Shown here piece by piece: positions 7,204 to 16,635 of a stretch of 64,000 nt of DNA. The translations under genes and the position numbers were made by a program. The DNA is taken from NCBI RefSeq assembly GCF_034058155.1, contig NZ_CP139148.1, positions 2,666,001-2,730,000 of the forward strand, read 5' to 3'. The stretch is from Flavobacterium sp. KACC 22761 (GTDB taxonomy: Bacteria; Bacteroidota; Bacteroidia; Flavobacteriales; Flavobacteriaceae). The notes under the pieces were generated by a model. It was not told the DNA's origin. It worked only from the letters and a program-made list of their open reading frames with translations, and did no database searches. Position 1 is the stretch's first letter; every line of letters starts with the position of its first letter.

Positions 7204-7902
7204 ATGAATAAAAAAATTCAACTTCAGGATCTAGGAAACAGAGATTATAAATCGACTTGGGAATACCAGGAAGAACTTTTTAAAGAAATAGTCGATTTAA
7301 AAATCAAAAACAGAAGAGAAGAACTAGACTTGCCAACTCCAAATTATTTATTATTTGTTGAGCATCCGCATGTTTACACTTTAGGAAAAAGCGGTGATTT
7401 GGAAAACTTATTGCTAAACGAAAAACAGCTCGAAGCCAAAGGGGCGACTTTTTATAAAATCAATCGTGGAGGAGATATTACCTATCATGGTCCGGGACAA
7501 ATAGTAGGTTATCCAATTTTGGATTTAGAAAACTTTTTTACCGATATTCATAAATACCTTCGTTTGCTGGAAGAGTCCATTATTCTAACATTAGCAGAAT
7601 ACCGTTTAGAATCGGGTAGAAGCGAGGGAGAAACAGGCGTTTGGGTTGGCGTTGGAACTCCGTTTGCACGCAAAATTTGCGCAATGGGCGTTCGTGCTTC
7701 ACGCTGGGTCACCATGCACGGATTTGCTTTAAATGTAAATGTCGATTTAGGCTATTTTGATAATATAATTCCGTGCGGCATTCGCGGAAAAGGCGTTACT
7801 TCTTTAAACGTTGAACTTGGCGTAGAAAAAGTAGATGAGAAAGAAGTAAAAGCTAAAATCATTAAACATTTGACGGCTTTATTTGAAGCTGAATTTGTTT
7901 AA
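7204..7902 (+). CDS. lipB: Lipoyl(octanoyl) transferase LipB
   Basis: Transfers octanoate from acyl carrier protein to lipoyl domains of 2-oxoacid dehydrogenases and the glycine cleavage H protein, the first step of lipoate synthesis in the cytoplasm. The signature INRGGDITYHGPGQIVGYP is present (about 86-104). The catalytic lysine is at about 157 (ARKICAMG) and the nucleophilic cysteine at about 191 (IIPCGIRGKG). The length of 232 residues is normal. The gene follows the lipoprotein by 5 bases, suggesting one transcript. Confidence 0.96.
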   Translation: MNKKIQLQDLGNRDYKSTWEYQEELFKEIVDLKIKNRREELDLPTPNYLLFVEHPHVYTLGKSGDLENLLLNEKQLEAKGATFYKINRGGDITYHGPGQIVGYPILDLENFFTDIHKYLRLLEESIILTLAEYRLESGRSEGETGVWVGVGTPFARKICAMGVRASRWVTMHGFALNVNVDLGYFDNIIPCGIRGKGVTSLNVELGVEKVDEKEVKAKIIKHLTALFEAEFV

Positions 7903-7922
7903 AATTTAAAGCAATTCAAGGT

Positions 7923-8498
7923 ATGGAAAATGAAGATAAAAAATCATTTTTAAAGCTTTTAGGGCTTCCAGAAAAGGAATTGCAAGAATTATTGAATATT
8001 ACACAGCAGGTCAAAATAATCAAAACAAACTATTTTGTTCGTGAAGGACAAGTGCCTCGCAAGATGGCTTTTGTTGTAAAAGGTTTGTTTCGATATGTTT
8101 ACACTCATGAAAACGGAAACGAATTCACCAAAAATATTATAGCCGAAGGGAATTTTATAAGTTCTTATTCGGCTATGATTTATAATACCCCTTCGTATTT
8201 TTCGATAGAAGCTTTGGAAGATTCCGAAATTTTGGAAATCGATTATTCAAGCTGGATCGAAATAAAAGAGAAAAATCCTTTTTGGAATGTATTTCTTGTT
8301 CAAATTCTTGAAAAAGCATTTTACATCAAAGAAAAAAGAGAAAGAGAATTACTCCTTTTAGATGCTGAAAAGCGATATGGAATTTTTAATGCCGAATTTC
8401 CTGACATCGAGAATCGTGTTTCGCAACAAATTATAGCTTCTTATTTAGGCATTCAGCCAGAATCTTTGAGCCGACTCAAAAGAAAAAACAAGACTTAA
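7923..8498 (+). CDS. Crp/Fnr-family transcriptional regulator
   Basis: A 191-residue protein with the Bacteroidota short Crp layout. A cyclic-nucleotide-binding-like beta barrel occupies about 20-115 (NYFVREGQVPRKMAFVVKGL and GNFISSYSAMI), then comes a dimer helix. A compact helix-turn-helix region ends the protein (QQIIASYLGIQPESLSRLKR). The barrel lacks an obvious cAMP phosphate-binding cassette, so the ligand is unknown. It lies 20 bases after lipB and 65 bases before an SDR gene in the same direction. Control of that SDR gene is a plausible but unproven guess from position. Confidence 0.88.
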   Translation: MENEDKKSFLKLLGLPEKELQELLNITQQVKIIKTNYFVREGQVPRKMAFVVKGLFRYVYTHENGNEFTKNIIAEGNFISSYSAMIYNTPSYFSIEALEDSEILEIDYSSWIEIKEKNPFWNVFLVQILEKAFYIKEKRERELLLLDAEKRYGIFNAEFPDIENRVSQQIIASYLGIQPESLSRLKRKNKT

Positions 8499-8530
8499 CA
8501 TAGGTCAATGCAATCCTAAAACTCCAGAAT

Positions 8531-8538
8531 TATTTTTG
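8531..8538 (+). promoter_or_regulatory. -7 promoter element before the SDR gene
   Basis: TATTTTTG matches TAnnTTTG, 26 bases upstream of the ATG at 8564. I found no clear TTG at the -33 position. Confidence 0.45.
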
Positions 8539-8563
8539 ATTCCTAATTTTAAAAAGAGAAATT

Positions 8564-9301
8564 ATGGAAATCATAAATAGTACTATTGTTGTTACTGGAG
8601 GAAGTTCTGGCTTAGGGTTTGAAATGTGTCGTCAGCTTATTGCAAAAGGGAATAAAGTAATTGCTTGTTCAAGTACTTTGGAAAAACTTGAATGTGCGCA
8701 AAAGCAATTACCACATTTAATTATCTACAAATGCAATATTGCGAATGAGTTTGAATGTGAAGATTTTACAGAATGGTTGCGAACCAACCACTCTGATGTA
8801 AACGTACTGATCAACAATGCCGCAATTGTAAACAAGTCCAATTTTATAGAAGATCATCTTTCGTTAGAAAAAATGAATAATGAATTTTCAGTCAATTTAT
8901 TTGCGCCTATCCGTTTGATAAAATTGTTGTATCCGCTTTTGATTCAGAATCAAAATTCTAAAATTGTCAATATCACAACTGGATTGGTATATGTTCCAAG
9001 AGCCGTTTATCCTTTTTATAATGCAAGCAAATCGGGATTGCATTCTTTTACCCAGGTTCTAAGAGAACAATTAAAAGAAGAGCAGATTAAAGTTATTGAA
9101 GTGTTGTTCCCAGTAGTTGATACGCCTTGGCATAAAGGCAATCCACCAAAAATTGCCATAAAGCCTGAAAAGGCAGTTTCAGAAATGTTAGAAAGGATCT
9201 CTCATAATGAACTTGAAATCAGAATCGCAAAAGTAAGACTGCTTTACTGGCTTTTCAGAATGGCGCCTCGTTTTGCTTTCAAAAAAATAAATGGTTTTTA
9301 A
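8564..9301 (+). CDS. SDR-family oxidoreductase
   Basis: A short-chain dehydrogenase/reductase of 245 residues. The glycine-rich cofactor loop TGGSSGLG is at about 12-19, NNAA follows the fourth strand, and the catalytic Tyr-x3-Lys is in YNASKSG. It resembles DltE-like SDRs of Bacteroidota (INSTIVVTGGSSGLGFEM). The substrate is unknown and cofactor preference cannot be read with certainty. The neighbouring Crp/Fnr gene may regulate it. No terminator is evident before the SusC gene. The 210-base gap after it is AT-rich and shows nothing else I can name. Confidence 0.9.
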   Translation: MEIINSTIVVTGGSSGLGFEMCRQLIAKGNKVIACSSTLEKLECAQKQLPHLIIYKCNIANEFECEDFTEWLRTNHSDVNVLINNAAIVNKSNFIEDHLSLEKMNNEFSVNLFAPIRLIKLLYPLLIQNQNSKIVNITTGLVYVPRAVYPFYNASKSGLHSFTQVLREQLKEEQIKVIEVLFPVVDTPWHKGNPPKIAIKPEKAVSEMLERISHNELEIRIAKVRLLYWLFRMAPRFAFKKINGF

Positions 9302-9511
9302 TAAATAAAAGACAATAGGCTTTTATAGGAAATGCGATTTAGTTATTGGATTAACCATAGATAGATCATATTGGTAATGTATTTTATGTAGTATTTTATT
9401 TGTTTAAATTAATTAAAAAGAAAGAAAAAGATTAAAAAATTAACTTTTTATAATTGCTTTTGTAAGAAAATAATTTAATTTTTGTCAAATTATTAACTAA
9501 TTTAAACAAAA

Positions 9512-12500
9512 ATGAAATTACAATTTAAGTATGTTTTAGCATTATTTATGATGCTAATGTTACAGCTTTCTTTCTCACAAGAGAGGGCGGTTTCTGGAAA
9601 GATATCTGATGAAATTGGATTGCCTCTTCCTGGTGTTAGTGTTCTTGTGAAGGGCACAAAAAAAGGAACTCAGAGTGATATTGATGGGAACTATTCTATC
9701 AAAGCATCGTCAACAGAGGTCATTATTTTTAGCTATGTGGGAATGAAACCTCAAGAAATTATGGCTTCATCTACAATAGTAAATGTTAAAATGACTAGCG
9801 TTTCTAATGAGCTAGAGGGAGTTGTGGTGACAGCATTAGGAATTAAGAGAGAAAAAAAATCATTAGGATATGCATCTCAAGAAATAAAAGGAGCCGATAT
9901 AAATTCTGGCGTTGCAAGCGGGAATTTTTTAAATGAAATTTCAGGAAAAGCGGCTGGTGTATATGTTAGAAAAAACACCAATTTTGGAGGTTCTACAAAT
10001 GTAATTTCACGAGGAGTTAAAAACTTGACAGGCGATAATCAGATGCTTATTGTAATTGACGGGATGCCTATTAATAACAGTAATATAAATTCGAATGCAG
10101 CAAAGCAAACCGAAGGCGTTAGAAATACTTATGACTACGGTAATGCTGGAATGGATATTAATCCAGATGATATTGAGTCGTTAAACATTTTGAAAGGAGC
10201 TGCTGCAGCCGCTTTGTACGGCTGGCAGGCAGGTAATGGTGTCATCATGATAACCACAAAAAAAGGGAAGGCCAAAAAAGGAATTGGAATTACCGTTTCG
10301 AGTGAAGTGACAGTAGGATCGATTGATAAAACGACCTTTCCAGTATATCAAAACAAATATGGTCAAGGATATGGGCCAACCTATGATAAAAATGGCGTTC
10401 CAAAAGGTATTCCAGTTGGACCAACGGGAGCCTTTTTTACAATAGATAAAAATGGAAATTATGTTGCAACTACAGTTGATGATGCTTCATACGGTGTGGC
10501 TTTTGATCCAAATTTGCTAGTATATCAATGGAATGCTTTTACTCCATATTCTTCAAATTATGGAAAAAAAACGCCATGGGTAGCTGCAGAAAACGGTCCG
10601 ATTACTTTTTTCCAAAAATCTCAAATTCTTAATAATTCGATTTCATTTGAAGATGGCAACGAAAAAACTAATGTGGTTATTAACTACAATAATTACAAAG
10701 AAAATGGCATACTCCCTAATAGTGAATTGAAGAAGAATAATCTAAGTTTTAAAGGGAATCATAAATTTACTGATAAATTATCAGCTAGCGTGTTTGCTAA
10801 TTATATGGCACAATCTACAGTTGGAAGAAATTCAACAGGATATAGCGGTGATAATGTGGCAAGCAGTTTTAGACAATGGTGGCCAGTAAACGTAGATTTA
10901 AAAGAACTGAAAGAAGTTTTTGAAAAATCTGGCGGGCAAAATGTTGCTTGGAATATGGCGGATCCAGCGAATGGAAATATTAAAACAAAGTCGGCAAATA
11001 ACCCTTATTTTACACGATACAGAAACTTTCAATCAGATGAAAGAAATCGTTTTATAGGCTACATGCAGCTTGATTATAAATTGACAAATTGGCTTAATGC
11101 AACAGGAAAAGTAAGCACAGATACCTATGCTGAATTAAGAGAAGAAAGAAGAGCTGATGGAGCAAGTAGCGCCGTATTTGGAGTAAGCAGAAATTCAGTG
11201 CCTTCTGGTTATCAAAAATATACTGGAATGTTTTCGGAGCAGAATTATCAGTTGACTTTAAATTTTAATAAAAAGCTTTCAGACGATTTTTCTTTAAATG
11301 GCTTAATAGGATTTAACTCTTTAAGAACAAAGCGTAATTCTACTTTAGCATCAACAGAGGGAGGGCTCCTTATTCCTGATGTATATTCATTATCGAATTC
11401 TGTCAGTGCTGCACCGTTTCCTGTTGAAAAAGATGAAAGATCGGGCGTAAATAGTGTCTATGCATCGGCTTCTTTAGGATATAAAGACTTTTTATATGTA
11501 GAAGGAACAGTTCGTAATGATGCATTTTCAACTTTGCCAAAAAATAATAATGCTGTAAATACATTCTCTACTTCTGCAAGTTATGTGTTTACAAAACATG
11601 TAAACCAAGATTGGCTATCTTTTGGAAAACTTCGCGTTAGTTATGCTGAGAATCCGCAAGGAAATATTGATTTATATGCCCTTAGAGATGCTTATGATAA
11701 GTTTGATAATTTTGGTACAAATCCGCTTTATTCAAAACCAAGTATAGGATCTAATCCTGATTTGCGTCCTGTAAAAACTGCATCGCAAGAAGTTGGTTTG
11801 GAACTGCAGTTTTTTAACAGAAGACTTGGGCTGGATACTAGCATTTATAGAAGTTTGAGTTCAGACCAAATATTCCCTGTTGATTATTCAGCAGCGACAA
11901 GCTATTCCTCAAAGTATGTTAATGCAGGTTCGGTAGAAAATAAAGGTATAGAATTGCAGTTGAATTTGACTCCTATTCAAATGAAAGATTTTCAATGGGA
12001 AGTTTTTGTAAACTGGTCTAAAAACAAGAATACTGTAGTAGAATTGACTCCTGGAATTGAAACCTTGACATTAGGTTCTTTTCAAGGAGGAGTTAGCATA
12101 GTTGCTAAAAAAGGACAGCCGTATGGTAATATTATTGGGAAAGATTATGTGTACGCGCCTGATGGACAGAAAATTACTAATGGCGGAATTTATTTGATGA
12201 CAGATTCAAGCACAGAAGTTATTGGTAATGTTACTCCAGACTGGATAGGAGGTATTCGCAACAAGATTTCTTATAAACAACTATCACTAGGGTTTCTTAT
12301 TGATATGCAAAAAGGTGGAGATATTTTTTCTTTAGATCAATATTACGGACAAAACTCAGGTCTTTATGAATCTACGGCTGGATTAAATGAATTAGGATAT
12401 CCTGTTAGAAATACTCTTGCTAATAATGGCGGAGTTATCCTGCCGGGTGTTAATGCTGATGGTACGCCAAACACAACAAGAACCCCAGCTCCAGAAGTTG

Positions 12501-12799
12501 CTGGAGGAATTTATGGATATACTAAAAATCCTCAAAAAGCTTTTATTTATGATGCCAGCTATATCAAATTAAGAGAAGCAAGCATTACTTATAACTTTCC
12601 AAATGATGTGTTGAGTAAAATGAAACTTACAGGTTTAAAGCTATCTCTGGTAGGATCAAATTTATGGATTATTCATAAAAACCTTCCTGATGCCGACCCA
12701 GAAAGTGGCCTTAGCTCTGGTAATCTATCAGCTGGTTATTCAAGCGGTTCATTGCCAACAACCAGAAATATTGGTTTTAACGTAACATTAAAATTTTAA
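9512..12799 (+). CDS. SusC/RagA-family TonB-linked outer membrane protein (pair 1)
   Basis: A TonB-dependent outer-membrane importer of 1,095 residues. In order: signal peptide ending LQLSFSQE; a carboxypeptidase-regulatory-like domain (VSGKISDEIGLPLPGVSVLV); a TonB box region near VVVTALGIKREKKSLGY; the plug (IVIDGMPINN, DIESLNILKGAAAAALYGW); and the beta-barrel ending in an aromatic terminal strand (NIGFNVTLKF). The SusD partner begins 3 bases later. No glycoside hydrolase, protease or sensor is adjacent, so the imported compound cannot be named. Codon use looks ordinary, unlike the second SusC in this window. Confidence 0.93.
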   Translation: MKLQFKYVLALFMMLMLQLSFSQERAVSGKISDEIGLPLPGVSVLVKGTKKGTQSDIDGNYSIKASSTEVIIFSYVGMKPQEIMASSTIVNVKMTSVSNELEGVVVTALGIKREKKSLGYASQEIKGADINSGVASGNFLNEISGKAAGVYVRKNTNFGGSTNVISRGVKNLTGDNQMLIVIDGMPINNSNINSNAAKQTEGVRNTYDYGNAGMDINPDDIESLNILKGAAAAALYGWQAGNGVIMITTKKGKAKKGIGITVSSEVTVGSIDKTTFPVYQNKYGQGYGPTYDKNGVPKGIPVGPTGAFFTIDKNGNYVATTVDDASYGVAFDPNLLVYQWNAFTPYSSNYGKKTPWVAAENGPITFFQKSQILNNSISFEDGNEKTNVVINYNNYKENGILPNSELKKNNLSFKGNHKFTDKLSASVFANYMAQSTVGRNSTGYSGDNVASSFRQWWPVNVDLKELKEVFEKSGGQNVAWNMADPANGNIKTKSANNPYFTRYRNFQSDERNRFIGYMQLDYKLTNWLNATGKVSTDTYAELREERRADGASSAVFGVSRNSVPSGYQKYTGMFSEQNYQLTLNFNKKLSDDFSLNGLIGFNSLRTKRNSTLASTEGGLLIPDVYSLSNSVSAAPFPVEKDERSGVNSVYASASLGYKDFLYVEGTVRNDAFSTLPKNNNAVNTFSTSASYVFTKHVNQDWLSFGKLRVSYAENPQGNIDLYALRDAYDKFDNFGTNPLYSKPSIGSNPDLRPVKTASQEVGLELQFFNRRLGLDTSIYRSLSSDQIFPVDYSAATSYSSKYVNAGSVENKGIELQLNLTPIQMKDFQWEVFVNWSKNKNTVVELTPGIETLTLGSFQGGVSIVAKKGQPYGNIIGKDYVYAPDGQKITNGGIYLMTDSSTEVIGNVTPDWIGGIRNKISYKQLSLGFLIDMQKGGDIFSLDQYYGQNSGLYESTAGLNELGYPVRNTLANNGGVILPGVNADGTPNTTRTPAPEVAGGIYGYTKNPQKAFIYDASYIKLREASITYNFPNDVLSKMKLTGLKLSLVGSNLWIIHKNLPDADPESGLSSGNLSAGYSSGSLPTTRNIGFNVTLKF

Positions 12800-12802
12800 A
12801 TT

Positions 12803-14311
12803 ATGAAAAAAATACTCGTATTAATAGCGATGATTAGTGTTGCATTTTCTTGCAGTAACGATCTAACTGATATGAATGTGGATCCTAAAAAACCAACAGT
12901 TACTAAAGCTGAATATTTGTTTACCAATGCAGAAAAAAAGCTTGTAGATCAAATGGTAAGCACTAGTGTAAATTATAATGTTTTTAGGCTTTTTGTGCAA
13001 CAATGGACAGAGACAACCTATCCAAACGAAAGCCAATATGATCTAACAAGCCGTAAAATACCTGATAATCATTTTACAGTTTTATACAGAGATGTACTTG
13101 CAGATTTTAACGAAGCTAAAATTATGATTAATCAAATAGCAGCAGTGACGGATACAGATCTTGCTGTAAGGCAAAACAAACTAGCACTTATTGATATATT
13201 AGAAGTTTATACCTACAGTATATTAGTGGATACTTTTGGGAATGTACCATATTCTCAGGGGGGAGATATCCAAAAATATCCTTTACCAGCATATGATGAT
13301 GCCAAAACAATTTATAAAGATCTTGTAAAACGTTTGTTTGAAGCGCAAAGTATATTGAAAAAAAATGCTTCAAATGTGAATTTTGGAAGCGCGGATATTA
13401 TTTATTCAGGGGACGCCTTGAGCAATTTAAAATGGGCAAAATTTGCTAATTCGCTTGTGATCAGATTAGCTGTAAACATTTCTGATATTGAACCTGATTA
13501 TGCTGCAACTCAAATTAAAGATGCATTGGCTAATGGAGTTTTATCAGGAAACGCAGATAATACAAAATTAACGTATTTATCAACAACAGGAAATCAAAAT
13601 CCGCTTTATACTGATTTAGTTCTAAGCGGTCGAAGTGATTTTATTCCAGCAGATACATTTGTAGAAGCGATGGATCATGTTGTGCCTGGAGGTGATCCGA
13701 GAATGGTTAAATATTTTGTCAACGGAAGTCCTAAGCCCGTTCTTCCAGCAGGCAGAACTTTTATAGGAGGAACTTATGGAGAGGCAAATGTGTATACTTC
13801 TTATTCTCATCTTACTACTGCTTTCAATAATCCTTCATTTGCTGGAACAATATTCGATTATGCAGAGTTGCAGTTTTTACTGGCTGAAGCAGCAGAAAAG
13901 AATTTAATTCCAGGCGGATCGACTCAAGCAGAAAATTATTATAATGCAGGAGTTACTGCTTCAATGCTTGATTGGGGATTAACAGAAGCAGATGCATTGG
14001 CTTATCTTGCAAAACCTACTGTGAAATATTCTAGTATTCAAAGTGGTGAAACTTGGAAGCAGAAAATTGGCACACAAGCCTGGTTTGCTCTTTATAATAG
14101 AGGATTTGAGGCTTGGACTTCCTATAGAAGATTGGATTTCCCTATTTTACAATCGCCGACTTCTGCTGTTAATAAAGGAATTTTGACAGTTCCTGTTCGT
14201 TACACATATCCAGGTAAAGAGCAGTCTGTAAATACCACTAATTATTCAAAAGCATCCAGTGATATTGGAGGAGACAAGTTGAACACCAAACTGTTTTGGG
14301 ATAAATATTAG
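12803..14311 (+). CDS. SusD/RagB-family nutrient-binding lipoprotein (pair 1)
   Basis: A surface lipoprotein of 502 residues (signal MKKILVLIAMISVAFSCSND, lipobox AFSC) that lids the SusC barrel and binds substrate. Helical repeat features include NKLALIDILEVYTYSILVD with GNVPYSQGGD, FDYAELQFLLAEAAEKN and the late segment WFALYNRGFEAWTSYRRLD. These are typical of the SusD-like_2 branch rather than classical SusD. It is translated in tandem with the SusC gene (3-base gap) and followed by a strong terminator, so the pair is a two-gene unit. Confidence 0.92.
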   Translation: MKKILVLIAMISVAFSCSNDLTDMNVDPKKPTVTKAEYLFTNAEKKLVDQMVSTSVNYNVFRLFVQQWTETTYPNESQYDLTSRKIPDNHFTVLYRDVLADFNEAKIMINQIAAVTDTDLAVRQNKLALIDILEVYTYSILVDTFGNVPYSQGGDIQKYPLPAYDDAKTIYKDLVKRLFEAQSILKKNASNVNFGSADIIYSGDALSNLKWAKFANSLVIRLAVNISDIEPDYAATQIKDALANGVLSGNADNTKLTYLSTTGNQNPLYTDLVLSGRSDFIPADTFVEAMDHVVPGGDPRMVKYFVNGSPKPVLPAGRTFIGGTYGEANVYTSYSHLTTAFNNPSFAGTIFDYAELQFLLAEAAEKNLIPGGSTQAENYYNAGVTASMLDWGLTEADALAYLAKPTVKYSSIQSGETWKQKIGTQAWFALYNRGFEAWTSYRRLDFPILQSPTSAVNKGILTVPVRYTYPGKEQSVNTTNYSKASSDIGGDKLNTKLFWDKY

Positions 14312-14351
14312 AAAAGCCAAAATTCTTGATTGTTAGAGGATATTTGTATTA

Positions 14352-14382
14352 AAAACCTGTTCATGTTTTGAACAGGTTTTTT
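14352..14382 (+). terminator. Terminator of SusCD pair 1
   Basis: A 12-bp stem (AAAACCTGTTCA at 14352-14363 with TGAACAGGTTTT at 14369-14380), a 5-nt loop and a trailing T run. Confidence 0.85.
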
Positions 14383-14476
14383 GATTAGAAAAAAAGGCGA
14401 TAATAAAAAATGAACAATTAGCCAGAACTTGCAATAAATTATCAAGATAGTTTATGGTTTTCTTTGGTATTTATGC

Positions 14477-14484
14477 TAAATTTG
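14477..14484 (+). promoter_or_regulatory. -7 promoter element
   Basis: TAAATTTG matches TAnnTTTG, 44 bases before the ATG at 14528. No obvious -33 TTG is present. Confidence 0.45.
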
Positions 14485-14527
14485 GTTGTAATGTTATGAA
14501 ATCCTAATTATTCTAATGTAAAAGCTC

Positions 14528-15379
14528 ATGAGAAAACTTTACTTACTTCTTTTCCTTTGCATGCTCAACAGTCTTTATGCTCAAAAAAAAGATAAATTAT
14601 ACCCAATTACTGCTTACGAAAAAGCATGGCAAGAAAAAAATAGTGATGCTAGGTTAAAAATGATCAAGTCGATTTGGTTGGAAGACAGTACTTTTGAAGA
14701 TCCTTCTGCTTCTGTAAAAGGAACTGTCGCTTTTAATAATGTAATCACCGAATTTTATAAAAAATTCCCAGATGCGGTTTTGACCTCTGGCGCAAAAATC
14801 GTAAAAGACAATTATGTAACATGGGAATGGAAAATTGTCGATTCAAAAAATAAGCTCATAATGGCAGGCCGAGATTTTGCCCGCTTGAATGGAAAAGGGC
14901 AAATAAGTAAAATAATCGGCTTTTGGGACAATTCAGCAACTTTGTCTGAAACGGATATTTTAAAAAATCTTGAAGCAGATAATCTTAAAGTTGTTGCAAA
15001 ATATTATGAATGTCTTTTTAAAACAAGAGATTTTGATGCCATGGCAACTTTAATTGAAGATGGAGCAGTTTACACTCAGGCGACCGGACTTCCTTACGGC
15101 GGTACTTTTGTAGGTTTTGCTGAATGGACAAAAATGTTTGCAAAATCTGCAGAGTTTTTTGATTTGCAAATAGAGAAAGAACCAACATATTTTAGCGATG
15201 CTTCAAAAAATGAAGTAAGCATTTATTTCACTATAAATTGCAAATCCAAAAAATCGGGTAAAAACCTTTCAATGCCAATTTCGGAACATTTTGATTTGAA
15301 AAACGGAAAAATTACAGCGATCAGACCATTTTATTATGATACCAAGCAATTTGCAGAGTTCCTGAAAAGCAAAAAATAA
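14528..15379 (+). CDS. Secreted protein with two SnoaL/NTF2-like domains
   Basis: A 283-residue protein with a Sec signal peptide (MRKLYLLLFLCMLNSLYAQK) and two consecutive cone-fold domains of the SnoaL/NTF2-like type. The first (about 25-140) has YEKAWQEKNSDARLKMIKSI and WLEDSTFEDPSASVKG. The second (about 155-283) has YYECLFKTRDFDAMATLIED and GGTFVGFAEWTKMFAK. Such folds bind small hydrophobic ligands or act as isomerases, and the exact role here is unknown. It is a single gene with its own promoter and a shared bidirectional terminator. Confidence 0.75.
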   Translation: MRKLYLLLFLCMLNSLYAQKKDKLYPITAYEKAWQEKNSDARLKMIKSIWLEDSTFEDPSASVKGTVAFNNVITEFYKKFPDAVLTSGAKIVKDNYVTWEWKIVDSKNKLIMAGRDFARLNGKGQISKIIGFWDNSATLSETDILKNLEADNLKVVAKYYECLFKTRDFDAMATLIEDGAVYTQATGLPYGGTFVGFAEWTKMFAKSAEFFDLQIEKEPTYFSDASKNEVSIYFTINCKSKKSGKNLSMPISEHFDLKNGKITAIRPFYYDTKQFAEFLKSKK

Positions 15380-15413
15380 AAAAAGCGACCTTAATATATA
15401 GGTCGCTTTTTTT
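15378..15413. terminator. Bidirectional terminator overlapping the rnhB stop
   Basis: A perfect 14-bp stem (15378-15391 with 15400-15413, core GCGACCT/AGGTCGC) has A/T runs on both sides. The last two bases of the right arm belong to the rnhB stop codon (15412-15414). Confidence 0.88.
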
Positions 15414-16077
15414 ATTCAAAAAAATCCAGAGTCAGTTGATCAGGCAAAAGTCTGAAACTCATTCGATGATATTTTGTGGTTCCATATTTTTTAATGGCTT
15501 CTCTATGTTCCTTGGTTGGATAACCTTTATTTTGTTTCCAATTGTACATTGGGAATTCTTCGTGAATTTGATCCATATATTCGTCGCGATATGTTTTTGC
15601 CAAAACAGAGGCGGCGGCAATACTCAAGAATTTTGCATCACCTTTAATAATGCTTTGATTTGGGATTGATTTTAATAATTCAATTTCAGTAGATGAAAAT
15701 TGTTTTCCAAAAGTATTTTTAAGTCCGAGTTTTGCATTCAACGAACGATTTCCATCTACAATGATATATTCGGGCACCTGTTTTAATTTTAGAATACATT
15801 CCTGCATTCCTTTCATGGATGCATTGAGAATGTTTATTTCGTCAATTTCTTCCGGAAATAAATGTGTGACCGCAAAACAGACCGCTTGTTCTTCAATTAT
15901 AGGTTTTAATAGCGCTCTTGTTTTTTCAGACAATTGTTTACTGTCGTTCAGAATGGCGTTTTCAAAATCTTCCGGTAAAATTATCGCTGCAGCTGTAACA
16001 GGTCCGGCAAGACAACCACGGCCAGCTTCATCGGTTCCGGTTTCTAAAATAAATCCTGAGAAATTTTTTTTGAGCAT
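15412..16077 (-). CDS. rnhB: Ribonuclease HII
   Basis: Removes RNA from RNA-DNA hybrids and single ribonucleotides from DNA. The signature [19 protein letters not shown] carries catalytic Asp16 and Glu17. Further conserved blocks are IIVDGNRS and the C-terminal [20 protein letters not shown]. The open frame extends to 16122, but the ATG at 16077 gives the usual N-terminus ([19 protein letters not shown], 221 residues). A promoter-like CAAAGATT (minus strand AATCTTTG) at about 16099 would otherwise sit inside the gene. It is a single gene, convergent with the SnoaL-like gene. Confidence 0.95.
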   Translation of the reverse strand: MLKKNFSGFILETGTDEAGRGCLAGPVTAAAIILPEDFENAILNDSKQLSEKTRALLKPIIEEQAVCFAVTHLFPEEIDEINILNASMKGMQECILKLKQVPEYIIVDGNRSLNAKLGLKNTFGKQFSSTEIELLKSIPNQSIIKGDAKFLSIAAASVLAKTYRDEYMDQIHEEFPMYNWKQNKGYPTKEHREAIKKYGTTKYHRMSFRLLPDQLTLDFFE

Positions 16078-16635
16078 TTTTAGGCTTTTTTTGAATAGCA
16101 AAGATTGCAAAAAAATCAGCAAATTGATAAAATAGCGACTAAATTTAAGTATAAAGGTTTAATTGGGTTAATAAATTTTATGATTTACTGACATTTTTTA
16201 ACGGCAATTTCCGATGTTTTTTACACTTTATCTTAATAATTTTGGTCGTTAAGTTATTTTTTTTGAATTTTTTGAATAACTAAGATTAAAAAATCATTAG
16301 AAAATTAATGTTTTTGGGTATTAAGCTCTTGTTTTTGTCAAAAGTTCAAAAAATATTGTCAAATTAAAGAACTTAATAAAAGAAATTGGAGTTTTTTATG
16401 AGTTTTACTGTTGGATTTTTTCAAATGTTAAAATTTGCTAAAATTTAACAGACTGAAAGAATGCTGTTTTGTTTGTTTTTGAAAGAAAAATAGTATTTAA
16501 AATTAAAAATAGTTACATTTTATTAGAATGCATTAAGCTTTTGTTAATAATGTTGCGGAAATTTAAATTGAAATAGTTTGTTATTTTAAGAAATAATTAA
16601 GATGTTTGTCGCATACTAATTCAAAATAAATTAAA
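16078..16635. other. Long AT-rich intergenic region upstream of SusCD pair 2
   Basis: About 560 bases between rnhB and the second susC start. It is very AT-rich with many T runs, and I see no open frame, RNA gene or strong hairpin. GATGTTTG near 16601, one base off the -7 consensus, is the best promoter candidate for the SusC gene. A long leader is typical for regulated SusC operons, but no operator is recognisable. Confidence 0.4.

Noticed and set aside
16078..16122. N-terminal extension of RNase HII
   Set aside because: It contains the likely promoter element and has no counterpart in the family; the ATG at 16077 is preferred.
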